DNA of 34,591 bases from Gammaproteobacteria bacterium (lineage in GTDB: Bacteria > Pseudomonadota > Gammaproteobacteria > Steroidobacterales > Steroidobacteraceae), in NCBI GenBank assembly GCA_027366635.1, contig DAHXNE010000093.1, positions 1 to 34,591 of the forward strand, read 5' to 3'. The position numbers and the translations under genes were made by a program. Numbering within the stretch: position 1 is the stretch's first letter; every line of letters begins with the position of its first letter. The notes below the pieces were generated by a model. The model was not told the DNA's origin and did not search any database. It saw only the letters and a list, made by a program, of their open reading frames with translations. Shown here one piece after another: positions 6,777 through 14,004 of the stretch.

Positions 6777-8435
6777 GTGGCGGGGCCCAGCGCACAGGGC
6801 GGTGGGGGCGCGCACGTATGGACCCCGGCCCGCTCGGCCGCCGGTCGCCACAGCGCGTGGCTGATCGCAACCATCATCTCCATCTCGGCGTTCATGGAGG
6901 TGCTCGACACCGCCATCGCCAACGTGTCGCTGCAGCACATCGCCGGATCTCTCGCGGTCAGCTACGACGAGTCGACCTGGGTGCTCACCAGCTACCTGAT
7001 CGCCAACGCGGTGGTGGTCCCGGCGAGCAGCTGGCTGTCGAACGTCTTCGGTCGCAAGCGCTACTACATGGCGAGCGTCGGGCTGTTCACCATCTCATCG
7101 CTGCTCTGCGGGCTCGCACCGTCGCTGACGTTCCTGATCACCGCACGCGTCGCGCAGGGCATCGGTGGCGGCGGCCTAGCGCCCGTCACGCAGGCGATGC
7201 TGGTCGATTCGTTTCCGCCGCAATCGCGCGGCAAAGCCATGGCGGTGTACGGCATGACCGTCATCCTGGCGCCGATGCTGGGACCGCTGCTCGGTGGCTA
7301 TATTACCGATCACTTTTCATGGCACTGGATATTCTTCATCAACGTGCCGATCGGGTTCCTGTCGCTGTCATTGGTGCAGCGCTTCGTCGACGAGCCGCCG
7401 CTGTTGGTCCAAGAACGGAAGGCTCGCTGGAAGCAGGGCATACGTTTCGATGTGCTGGGTGCGTCGCTCATCGCTCTCGGGCTGGCTGCGCTGGAGGTAA
7501 TGACCGATCGTGGCGTGGTGGACGACTGGTTCGCCAGTCCGGTGATCCGCACGGCAGCCATCGTCTCAGGGGTGTGCCTGGTCGGGTTCGTGGTGTGGGA
7601 GCTGTTCGCCCGCGAGCCCTTGCTCGAGATGCGCCTGTTCAAGAACCGTAATTTCGCCATCGGCGTGCTGATCATCATGGTGATCGGCGTCATCTTGTTC
7701 GGTACCACGCAGTTCTTGCCGCAGTTCCTCCAGGAGGTCATGCACTACACGGCCGAGCAGGCGGGTTTGGCGCTTACCTTGGGCGGCATGATCACGCTGG
7801 TCAGCATGCCGCTCGCCGGAATGTTGAGCGGCCGCACCCGGCCGCGCAACATGATGTGGATGGCGTTCGCGGTGATCTGCGTCTCCCTGTGGATGATGTC
7901 GCACTTCGCCGTCACCGTGACGTTCGACCAGGTGGCGTATGCGCGCGCCTGGCAGTCCGCGGGGATCCCGTTCCTGTTCGTGCCCTTGATGACGGCAGCC
8001 TACGTGGGCGTACCCGCAAACCGCACAGGCAACGCCGCCGCAATTATTGCCGTCGGGCGCAACGTCGGGGGCAGCATCGGCATCTCCATGGTCCAAGCCT
8101 TGCTTGCGCGCCGCGAGCAGTTCCATCAGGAGCGCCTGGTGAGCCGCCTGCAGCCGCTCAATGCGCCGTACATGCATGCCGTCCACGTGCTCACCCGGTT
8201 CTTCGTGAGCCGCGGCGCCGCGCCCGCCGCGGCCTCGCACATGGCGGTGGGTCAGATCTACGCGTGGATGCATCGTCAGGCAATGATGATGTCGTTCGAC
8301 GACGTATTCTGGGCGCTGATGATATTCGTCATCGTGATCTCGCCGTTGCTGTTTTTGCTGCGGCCACCGCCGGCTCACCACGGGCGCGGTGCCGCAGCGG
8401 CCGATTCCGACGGTGTGGCCGAACTGCCTCTGTAG
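6777..8435 (+). CDS. emrB: DHA2-family MFS drug exporter (EmrB type)
   Basis: 552 residues with about 14 membrane segments, the DHA2 topology. It is a proton-driven drug exporter of the inner membrane working with the EmrA-like adaptor encoded one base upstream. Motifs seen: FMEVLDTAIANVSLQHIAG (TM1, D-x-T-I-V-N-V-A-L type), STWVLTSYLIANAVVVP, the MFS motif A loop NVFGRKRYYM, RVAQGIGGGGLAPVTQA (motif B) and GPLLGGYITDHFSWHWIFFI (motif C region). Start is GTG at 6777 because it fits the one-base spacing to emrA; no ATG lies before residue 40. The neighbouring kynurenine enzymes on the same strand raise the possibility that an aromatic metabolite is among its substrates, which is speculative. 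Confidence 0.94.
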   Translation: MAGPSAQGGGGAHVWTPARSAAGRHSAWLIATIISISAFMEVLDTAIANVSLQHIAGSLAVSYDESTWVLTSYLIANAVVVPASSWLSNVFGRKRYYMASVGLFTISSLLCGLAPSLTFLITARVAQGIGGGGLAPVTQAMLVDSFPPQSRGKAMAVYGMTVILAPMLGPLLGGYITDHFSWHWIFFINVPIGFLSLSLVQRFVDEPPLLVQERKARWKQGIRFDVLGASLIALGLAALEVMTDRGVVDDWFASPVIRTAAIVSGVCLVGFVVWELFAREPLLEMRLFKNRNFAIGVLIIMVIGVILFGTTQFLPQFLQEVMHYTAEQAGLALTLGGMITLVSMPLAGMLSGRTRPRNMMWMAFAVICVSLWMMSHFAVTVTFDQVAYARAWQSAGIPFLFVPLMTAAYVGVPANRTGNAAAIIAVGRNVGGSIGISMVQALLARREQFHQERLVSRLQPLNAPYMHAVHVLTRFFVSRGAAPAAASHMAVGQIYAWMHRQAMMMSFDDVFWALMIFVIVISPLLFLLRPPPAHHGRGAAAADSDGVAELPL

Positions 8436-8472
8436 ATTCCCGCCGAAGGGATGTGAGTCTCGTGACTGAATC

Positions 8473-9741
8473 ATGGCGCTGACGCGAGAAAGCGCGCTCG
8501 AAAGAGATGCCGCGGACCCGCTGGCGCCGCTGCGACAGCGCTTCGCCATGCCCGGCAGGGCGCGCGGTGAACACTGCACCTATCTCTGTGGACACTCGTT
8601 GGGGCTGATGCCGCTCGCTGCGCGCCAGAGGCTCGCCGAGGATCTCGACGATTGGGCGCATCTGGGCGTGCTCGGTCATGAAGACGCGCAGCGTCCGTGG
8701 GTCAGTTACCACGATGCGCTCGCGACGCCGATGGCCGAATTGCTCGGCTGCCGGTCCGATGAAGTCGCGGTGATGAACTCGCTCACGGTCAACCTGCAAT
8801 TGATGCTCGCCAGCTTCTATCGGCCGGCCGGCGCGCGGCGCCGCATTCTCATCGAGGCGGGCGCCTTCCCATCGGACCGCTACGCCGTGATGTCACATCT
8901 GCAATGGCACGGATGCGATCCGCGGCAGGACGTGCTGGAGCTGGCGCCGCGGGCCGGGGAAGAATTGATTCGCGAGGAGGATCTGGAAGCGGTTCTGCAC
9001 CGCTGCGGCGAGCAGATCGCGTTGGTTCTGTGGCCCGCAGTGCAGTACCTCACCGGACAGGCGTTCGATCTGGCGCGCATCGCGCGCGCGACGCATGCCG
9101 TCGGCGCGCTCGCCGGTTTCGACTTGGCCCACTCGGTTGGCAACATGCCGGTCCCGCTGCGGGACAGCTCGGCCGATTTCGCCATCTGGTGCGGCTACAA
9201 ATATTTGAACGCCGGACCCGGCGCGATCGGCGGTTGCTTCGTGCACCGGCGGCATTTCGGTGCGGCGCGGCCGCGGCTGGTCGGCTGGTGGGGGCACGAT
9301 CCGGCGACCCGCTTCGATATGCCGCACGATTTTCGCGCCGCGGCCGGCGCGGCCGGTTTTCAGTTGAGCAATCAGTCGGTGCTTGCCGCCGCGCCGCTCG
9401 TGGCTTCTCTGGCGCTGTTCCAGGAGGCCGGAGTGCGGCGACTGCGCGAGAAGTCGGTGGCGCTCAGCGCATACTTCGAGCAGCTCAGCGCGCAGCGCAC
9501 GCCGCAGGTGCGGCTGATCACCCCGGGCGAGCCTGGAGCGCGCGGCGCCCAGCTGTCGCTGCGCGTCAGTCGGGATCCGGCGCGCGCGCGCCGGGTCTTC
9601 GACTGGGTGCGTGCCCACGGCGTGGTGTGTGATTGGCGAGCGCCGGATGTCATGCGGGTCGCTGCCGCGCCGCTTTACAACGGCTTTGTGGACGTTTTTG
9701 ATTTCGTCGAGTGCCTCGAGGCAGCACTGCGAGCGGCCTGA
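8473..9741 (+). CDS. kynU: Kynureninase
   Basis: 422 residues, PLP-dependent fold type I enzyme, close to the 416 residues of the Pseudomonas enzyme. It cleaves kynurenine or 3-hydroxykynurenine to anthranilate or 3-hydroxyanthranilate plus alanine. Seen: YLCGHSLGLMP (37-47), NSLTVNLQLMLASFY (102-116), the PLP-contacting Asp217 and His220 in GFDLAHSVGN, and Lys243 in WCGYKYLNAGPGAIGG as Schiff-base lysine. The C-terminal domain shows GARGAQLSLRV and the conserved GVVCDWRAPDVMRVAAAPLYNGF. It lies 37 bases after emrB and two bases before kmo. With KMO next to it, the likely direction is 3-hydroxyanthranilate for de novo NAD synthesis. Confidence 0.96.
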   Translation: MALTRESALERDAADPLAPLRQRFAMPGRARGEHCTYLCGHSLGLMPLAARQRLAEDLDDWAHLGVLGHEDAQRPWVSYHDALATPMAELLGCRSDEVAVMNSLTVNLQLMLASFYRPAGARRRILIEAGAFPSDRYAVMSHLQWHGCDPRQDVLELAPRAGEELIREEDLEAVLHRCGEQIALVLWPAVQYLTGQAFDLARIARATHAVGALAGFDLAHSVGNMPVPLRDSSADFAIWCGYKYLNAGPGAIGGCFVHRRHFGAARPRLVGWWGHDPATRFDMPHDFRAAAGAAGFQLSNQSVLAAAPLVASLALFQEAGVRRLREKSVALSAYFEQLSAQRTPQVRLITPGEPGARGAQLSLRVSRDPARARRVFDWVRAHGVVCDWRAPDVMRVAAAPLYNGFVDVFDFVECLEAALRAA

Positions 9742-9743
9742 GC

Positions 9744-11123
9744 ATGGCGCGCGGCGGGCACATCGCGGTTGTCGGCGCCGGTCTCGCCGGGCCGCTGATG
9801 GCGCTGCTGTTGGCCCGGCGGGGGTTCGCGGTGACGCTGATCGAGCGTCGGACCGATCCCAGAAGGGACGTCGTGCAGGCCGGCCGATCGATCAATCTCG
9901 CCCTTTCGGCACGCGGTATCCGGCCGCTCGAGCGCGCCGGAGTGTTCGCCGCTGTGGAGCCGCTGTTGATGCCGATGCGCGCTCGGGCAGTGCATCCGCG
10001 CTCCGGACCCGGCAGTCTGCAGCCGTACGGCCAGCGGCCGCAGGAGATCAACTATTCGGTCGGACGCGCCGCGCTCAACCGGGTGCTCGTGGCTGCGGCC
10101 GAGCGCGCCGGCGTGGTGCTGCGCTTCGAGCATCGCTGCCTCGGCCTCGTGCCCGAGTCGGGCGCGATTCAGTGCGTTGACGAGCGATCGGGCCGCGCGT
10201 TCGAGTTCGATTGCCAGACCGTCATCGCGGCTGACGGTGCGGGCTCGGCGGTGCGCGCGAGTCTGGCGGCGGCCGGCGCCTGCACGGTGCGTGCCGTGCC
10301 GCTCGATCACGACTACAAGGAGATGACCCTTCCGGGGCTTGACGGGAGGCATGCGCTCGATCCCGAAGCACTGCATATTTGGCCGCGCGGCGAATTCATG
10401 TTGATCGCCCTGCCGAATCCGGACGGTACGTTCACCCTGACCTTGTTCCTGCCGCGCACCGGCGAGCCGAGCTTCGCGGCGTTGATCGGTGCCCCCGCGC
10501 TGCACGCGTTCTTCAGCGCGCAATTTCCCGACCTCGCGCCGTATCACGCGGCGCTGATCGAGGAGTTCCGCCGCAACCCGCAGGGCCAGCTCGGCACAGT
10601 GTACGTGCGCGATTGGCACCTCGAGGGCCGGGCGCTGCTTCTCGGCGATGCGGCCCATGCGATCGTGCCATTCCATGGCCAGGGCATGAATGCCGCGTTC
10701 GAGGACTGCGCCGTGCTCGACACGTTGCTCGAGCGTGGCGGGGGATGGGCGGCGGTGTATGGCGAATTCGAGCGGCTGCGCCGACCGAGCGCGGCGGCGA
10801 TCGCGCGCATGGCACTGGAGAACTATGCGGAAATGCGCGCCAGCGTCCGGGACGCGGATTTCCAGCGGCGCAAGCGTCTGGAGTTCGAGCTCGAGCGGCG
10901 CTTCCCCGGGCGATTCGTCCCGCGCTACTCGATGGTGATGTTCCATCCGGAGATTTCCTACAGTGAGGCTTGGCGCCGCGGCGCGATCCAGGCGGCGATC
11001 ATCGAGCAGTTGGACCGCGCCCGCAGCGCCGATGGCGGCATCGATTACACGCTCGCGGATCGGCTCGTGCGCGAGCGCCTCCCGGTACCGATTGGCCGAG
11101 ACCCGGACGCGCGGACCGGCTAA
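9744..11123 (+). CDS. kmo: Kynurenine 3-monooxygenase
   Basis: 459 residues, FAD-dependent aromatic hydroxylase of the group A (PHBH) type. It converts kynurenine, NADPH and O2 to 3-hydroxykynurenine. The Rossmann motif GAGLAG is at 11-16 and the VTLIERR strand follows. QAGRSINLALSARGIRPLE (about 46-64) and EINYSVGRAALNRVL are KMO signatures. GDAAHAIVPFHGQGMNAAFEDC (from about 301) is the second FAD-binding motif. The C-terminus is hydrophilic/amphipathic as in bacterial KMO. The gene follows kynU after two bases, so both are co-transcribed. 3-Hydroxyanthranilate dioxygenase, quinolinate phosphoribosyltransferase and tryptophan dioxygenase are not in this window. Confidence 0.95.
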   Translation: MARGGHIAVVGAGLAGPLMALLLARRGFAVTLIERRTDPRRDVVQAGRSINLALSARGIRPLERAGVFAAVEPLLMPMRARAVHPRSGPGSLQPYGQRPQEINYSVGRAALNRVLVAAAERAGVVLRFEHRCLGLVPESGAIQCVDERSGRAFEFDCQTVIAADGAGSAVRASLAAAGACTVRAVPLDHDYKEMTLPGLDGRHALDPEALHIWPRGEFMLIALPNPDGTFTLTLFLPRTGEPSFAALIGAPALHAFFSAQFPDLAPYHAALIEEFRRNPQGQLGTVYVRDWHLEGRALLLGDAAHAIVPFHGQGMNAAFEDCAVLDTLLERGGGWAAVYGEFERLRRPSAAAIARMALENYAEMRASVRDADFQRRKRLEFELERRFPGRFVPRYSMVMFHPEISYSEAWRRGAIQAAIIEQLDRARSADGGIDYTLADRLVRERLPVPIGRDPDARTG

Positions 11124-11133
11124 AATCCCCCGT

Positions 11134-11463
11134 ATGAACCGAGTCACCACCGATGGGGTCATCGAATACGGCCCTCAAGACGTGCAGAGTCTGCTGCACG
11201 ACGGCCGGATCCTGTTGATCGATGTGCGCGAGCCCGACGAGTACGGCAACGAGCGCATTCCCGGCGCGCTGCTCTATCCACTCTCCACGTTCGACGCCGC
11301 GTTTTTGCCGGTCGACGGACAGCGGGCGGTGGTGTTTCACTGCGCGGCGGGCGGCAGATCCTTGACCGCTGCGCGCCTGTGTAAGGCGAGCGGCCAACCG
11401 GCCGCGCACATGGCCGGAGGCATCGCTGCATGGAAGGCCCTCGGTCTGCCGACCGTCAGCTAG
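11134..11463 (+). CDS. Single-domain rhodanese-like protein
   Basis: 109 residues, one rhodanese domain. LLIDVREPDEYGNERIPGALLYPLSTF (about 27-53) is the typical CH2A/substrate region and VVFHCAAGGRS contains the active Cys70. The HMAGGIAAWKALGLP end is the family's C-terminal motif. Single-domain rhodaneses transfer sulfane sulfur, for example from thiosulfate or persulfides to thiol acceptors such as cyanide or proteins. The gene starts 10 bases after kmo stops, and its 3' end overlaps trmB by 34 bases. The loop after Cys is AAGGRS rather than the common RSGxRS, a modest variation; activity is likely retained. Confidence 0.92.
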   Translation: MNRVTTDGVIEYGPQDVQSLLHDGRILLIDVREPDEYGNERIPGALLYPLSTFDAAFLPVDGQRAVVFHCAAGGRSLTAARLCKASGQPAAHMAGGIAAWKALGLPTVS

Positions 11464-12185
11464 GTTCGCAGCGCTCGGGCGCGGGCGAGCATCCTCGGGC
11501 GGTCCGCTCTTTCGTCACGCGCGCCGGGCGCATCACTGCAGCCCAGGAGCGGGCGCTGGTGAGCCTTTGGCCGACCTACGGCGTCGAGCCAACCGGGATG
11601 CTGGATCTCGACGCGCTCTTTGGGCGCACCGCGCCGCGCAGCGTCGAGATCGGTTTCGGCAATGGTGAGAATCTGCTTGCGCTCGCCGCCCGCCACCCCG
11701 AGCGCGATTATCTCGGCATCGAGGTGCATCGGCCCGGGGTGGGCAGGTTGCTCCTCAGTCTCGGGGCGCGCGGCCTCAAGAACGTACGGCTGATCTGCCG
11801 CGATACGGTCGAGGTTCTCGAGCAGCACCTGCCGCCGGCCTGCCTGGACGAGATCCTGGTGCTATTTCCGGATCCCTGGCCGAAGAAGCGCCATCACAAG
11901 CGACGGTTGATCCAAGGGCCGTTCGTGAGCGTGCTCGCGGCTCATCTGGCCTGTGGCGGTACTGTGCATCTGGCCACGGACTGGGGTCCGTACGCCGAGG
12001 AGATGCTCGTGGCGCTCACAGCCGAGCCGCTGCTGCGCAATGTGGCGCCGCAGGGAGGTTTCGTGCCGCGCCCCCCCGAGCGTCCGCAGACTCGATTCGA
12101 GCGCCGCGGCGAGCGTCTGGGACACCGCGTCTGGGATCTGGCCTTTACACGGATCGATCAGAGCCAAGGCTTGGCCCTGCGTTGA
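11430..12185 (+). CDS. trmB: tRNA (guanine-N7-)-methyltransferase
   Basis: 251 residues. The enzyme methylates G46 of tRNAs using S-adenosylmethionine. Seen: VEIGFGNGENLL (72-83, SAM motif I), YLGIEVHRPG (94-103), LVLFPDPWPKKRHHKRRLI (143-161) containing the family's FPDPWPKKRHxKRR signature, ATDWGPYAEEML, and RPQTRFERRGERLGHRVWDL near the end (T-x-FE-x-R-G). Compared with E. coli TrmB the protein carries about ten extra residues after VWDL. The ATG at 11430 lies inside the rhodanese gene (34-base overlap); a later start is possible but the conserved VTRAGRITAAQ segment starts at 29, so little would change. Confidence 0.95.
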   Translation: MEGPRSADRQLGSQRSGAGEHPRAVRSFVTRAGRITAAQERALVSLWPTYGVEPTGMLDLDALFGRTAPRSVEIGFGNGENLLALAARHPERDYLGIEVHRPGVGRLLLSLGARGLKNVRLICRDTVEVLEQHLPPACLDEILVLFPDPWPKKRHHKRRLIQGPFVSVLAAHLACGGTVHLATDWGPYAEEMLVALTAEPLLRNVAPQGGFVPRPPERPQTRFERRGERLGHRVWDLAFTRIDQSQGLALR

Positions 12186-12297
12186 GCTGTTCCTGGCAGT
12201 ACAGGCATGCCTCGGTCCCGAGGCACCGGCCATCGGGCTCGCGCTTCTTTGCTTGACTTGCGCGGCTGGGTCGAGCGGCGTCACCGATCCGCTCCAC
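12145..12297 (-). CDS. Possible 50-residue Cys-containing protein in conserved element copy B
   Basis: On the minus strand a GTG at 12297 opens 50 codons ending TAA at 12147-12145, overlapping the 3' end of trmB antisense. The product begins MERIGDAARPSRASQ and contains C-x5-C-x2-C in its second half (RCLGTEACLYCQEQL). Its first codons lie in the second conserved block of the element; the other copy (34543-34591) encodes RVERIRDAVRFNRA in the same frame. The last part of the comparison is ungapped, with many third-position changes, compatible with coding. Against it: an overlapping gene, a weak start, no known family. It could equally be a non-coding RNA. Confidence 0.22.
   Translation of the reverse strand: MERIGDAARPSRASQAKKREPDGRCLGTEACLYCQEQLNAGPSLGSDRSV
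12208..12225. terminator. Perfect hairpin just after trmB
   Basis: TGCCTCG and CGAGGCA form a perfect seven-base-pair stem around the loop GTCC, 23 bases after the trmB stop. No T run follows on either strand, so if it ends transcription it would not be a classical intrinsic terminator. It also lies within the minus-strand small frame of the conserved element. Confidence 0.35.
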
Positions 12298-12437
12298 GCG
12301 CTCTACGTCCCGCTTACTCGGCGGTAGAGGCTTTTATCGTGCTGTTCTTTGAGCCGACACAAGGTCCAGGCGAATTCGCAGCTCCCGGTGGACATCCCGC
12401 CGCGCGGTGATTTAACCGCCGGGGTCGCTCACATCCC
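12278..12437 (-). repeat. Conserved two-block element, copy B (downstream of marC-1)
   Basis: Read on the minus strand. Block 1 (12437-12390) matches 34395-34444 at 46 of 48 aligned positions with two one-base gaps. A diverged middle of 59 bases follows. Block 2 (12330-12278) matches 34519-34571 at 47 of 53 positions without gaps. Block 1 includes a GCGGT/ACCGC hairpin around an AT-rich loop. The middle holds a promoter-like pair TTGTGT (12362-12357) and GATAAA (12338-12333), 18 bases apart. Block 2 contains a CCGC/GCGG hairpin. The copy starts 40 bases after the marC-1 stop on the same strand and runs into the space convergent with trmB. Confidence 0.85.
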
Positions 12438-12476
12438 GGTGCGTTTCATCGGCTGCGGATGTGTGCTGCGGCGCGG

Positions 12477-13109
12477 CTAGCCATGCAGGAAGACCGAGCG
12501 CAACCCATCCACCACGAATTGAACCGCGAGCGCGCCGAGCACGACGCCGAAGAGCCGTCCCGCCACGTTTACCCCGGTTACCCCGATGATGCTCATCAGG
12601 GGCTCGGCCAGCCACATGATCACCAGGGATATGCTGAGAACCACGACCACCACCACGAACAGGCTGAGGAACAGCAATGGCTGGTCCAACAGATGTATCG
12701 GTCCGAACCACAGCAGGACGGTGGCAAGGGCGCCCGGGCCGGAGATGAACGGAAAGGCGAGTGGCACCACCGAGATATCGGCGCGGCGCTGGCTCTCGGC
12801 GTGCTCGTCGCTCGAGGTCCGGCTGCCCGACTCGCGCGCGAAAACCATCTCCAGCGCCAGCAGGAACAGCAGTATTCCGCCGAAGATGCGGAACGCGCCC
12901 AGGCTGATGCCCATCAATGCCAGGAAGGGCGCGCCGACGAGGGCGAAGAATGCCAGGAGCAGCGCTGCCGCCACTGTCGCCTTCACTGCCATCCGGTGGC
13001 GGTATGCCCGAGTGGCGCCCTGAGTCAGCCCGCTGAAGACCGGCAGCAGCGAGATCGGCTCCACGACCGCGAGAAAAACCACGAAGAATTTCAGCGGCTG
13101 CTCGAGCAT
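12477..13109 (-). CDS. MarC family integral membrane protein (first copy)
   Basis: 210 residues with six predicted membrane helices, the MarC (UPF0056) pattern. Seen: FFVVFLAVVEPISLLPVFSGLT (N-terminal PI-x-x-x-P motif), LGAFRIFGGILLFLLALEM, and VPLAFPFISGPGALATVLL, the second conserved PF-x-x-x-GPG motif. The transport substrate of MarC proteins is not established; the old link to multiple antibiotic resistance was withdrawn. The gene stands alone, divergent from the DUF6763 gene, with the conserved element copy B directly downstream on the same strand. Start ATG at 13109 fits the family's N-terminus. Confidence 0.92.
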   Translation of the reverse strand: MLEQPLKFFVVFLAVVEPISLLPVFSGLTQGATRAYRHRMAVKATVAAALLLAFFALVGAPFLALMGISLGAFRIFGGILLFLLALEMVFARESGSRTSSDEHAESQRRADISVVPLAFPFISGPGALATVLLWFGPIHLLDQPLLFLSLFVVVVVVLSISLVIMWLAEPLMSIIGVTGVNVAGRLFGVVLGALAVQFVVDGLRSVFLHG

Positions 13110-13294
13110 CGACGGAGGACTGCGGTTTTTTCCCGTTCTTGAAAGGCGCGCGCGTGAGGCGCACCATCAGTATTCGCCCCTCGCCTGGCGAGCGCAGGAT
13201 AACAGCTCCGCGGCCGTCCGGGCGGGCTCAGCGGTCTCATTCAGGGACCGTCGTTCCGGGGCGCCAGGGGGGCGGCGCGCCGGTGAGGTCAGGC

Positions 13295-13561
13295 ATGGGC
13301 GCACCGCAACCGAGAATCGGCGACTGGTACCGCTTGAGCGGCGGTGAGCTGTTCGAGGTCGTCGCGTTGGACGACTCCGACGCCACAGTTGATATCCAGT
13401 ACTTCGACGGCACGCTCGGGGAGATCGATCGGGAGGACTGGGAGGCTCAATGGGACGATGGCCTGATCGACGTCGCGGAGCCGCCGGAGGACTGGAGCGG
13501 CTCGGTCGATGTGGAGGCCGAGGAGGATCGGACCCAAGGCGGTGAATTGCCGGGGGAATGA
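13295..13561 (+). CDS. Small acidic protein, DUF6763 type
   Basis: 88 residues. The N-terminus PRIGDWYRLSGGELFEVVALD and the following IQYFDGTLGEIDREDWE, then EPPEDWSGSVDVEAEED, match a small protein family widespread in Gammaproteobacteria (DUF6763); its function is unknown. The fold is probably a short SH3-like beta barrel, inferred from the GDWY...LFEVV...IQYFDG pattern. The C-terminus is very acidic. The ATG at 13295 is chosen because GAGG lies six bases upstream and conservation begins at residue 7. The in-frame extension upstream is Arg-rich and not protein-like. It converges with the Rieske protein gene. Confidence 0.85.
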   Translation: MGAPQPRIGDWYRLSGGELFEVVALDDSDATVDIQYFDGTLGEIDREDWEAQWDDGLIDVAEPPEDWSGSVDVEAEEDRTQGGELPGE

Positions 13562-13582
13562 TCCGGGGCCGCCGGCCAGATC

Positions 13583-13608
13583 GCTCGAGGGGCTCGGCTT
13601 TTTCGAGC
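13583..13608 (+). terminator. Possible intrinsic terminator between convergent genes
   Basis: CGAG-GGG-CTCG followed by GC and five T, all enclosed by the longer inverted pair GCTCGA (13583-13588) / TCGAGC (13603-13608). It lies 22 bases after the DUF6763 stop and 7 bases before the end of the Rieske gene. Short stem, so modest support. Confidence 0.35.
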
Positions 13609-13614
13609 AGGCCT

Positions 13615-14004
13615 CTAAGGGCCCGTGGCGGCGAGCGCTGCGACGTCCGCTTCGGGCGCCAGGAGCACCAGATCGTCCGCGATCTGCAGCGGAATCGCCC
13701 GCAGAGATCGGCCCGCGCACGGTCCCGCGACGCACTGTCCCAGATTTCGCTCGAACAGCGCGCCGTGCGAGGCGCACACGATGAGCGTCCGATCGGGCGT
13801 AAGGAACCGATGCGGGAGCAGATCGAGCGGATGGCCCGCGTGCGGGCAGTGATTCACGTAGCCGCGTACGCCGTCACCGTATTTGACCACGAACCCGCGC
13901 AGGGGCCAGTCACCGCCGCCGATGGTAAATGCGCGCGCGCCGTGCTCCTCGAGCTCAGCGAGGCGGCAGACGACGCGCTCCAGATCGATTTCAGTCGGTG
14001 GCAT
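13615..14004 (-). CDS. Rieske-type [2Fe-2S] ferredoxin
   Basis: 129 residues, single Rieske domain. Ligands are clear: Cys53-x-His55 in NHCPHAGH and Cys77-x2-His80 in CASHGALFE, with 21 residues between the pairs. This is the arrangement of soluble Rieske ferredoxins (NirD/biphenyl-dioxygenase ferredoxin type) rather than the cytochrome bc1 subunit. Only one of the two usual disulfide cysteines is apparent, as in the soluble type. The electron partner is unknown; no oxygenase lies nearby. The start at 14004 is inside the 3' end of the AmpG-like gene (14-base overlap), so it is probably co-transcribed with that permease. Confidence 0.93.
   Translation of the reverse strand: MPPTEIDLERVVCRLAELEEHGARAFTIGGGDWPLRGFVVKYGDGVRGYVNHCPHAGHPLDLLPHRFLTPDRTLIVCASHGALFERNLGQCVAGPCAGRSLRAIPLQIADDLVLLAPEADVAALAATGP

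Noticed and set aside
12459..13142. His/Gln/Glu-rich 227-codon plus-strand frame.
   Set aside because: It is the exact antisense of the MarC gene; the composition is that of reverse-complemented hydrophobic codons.
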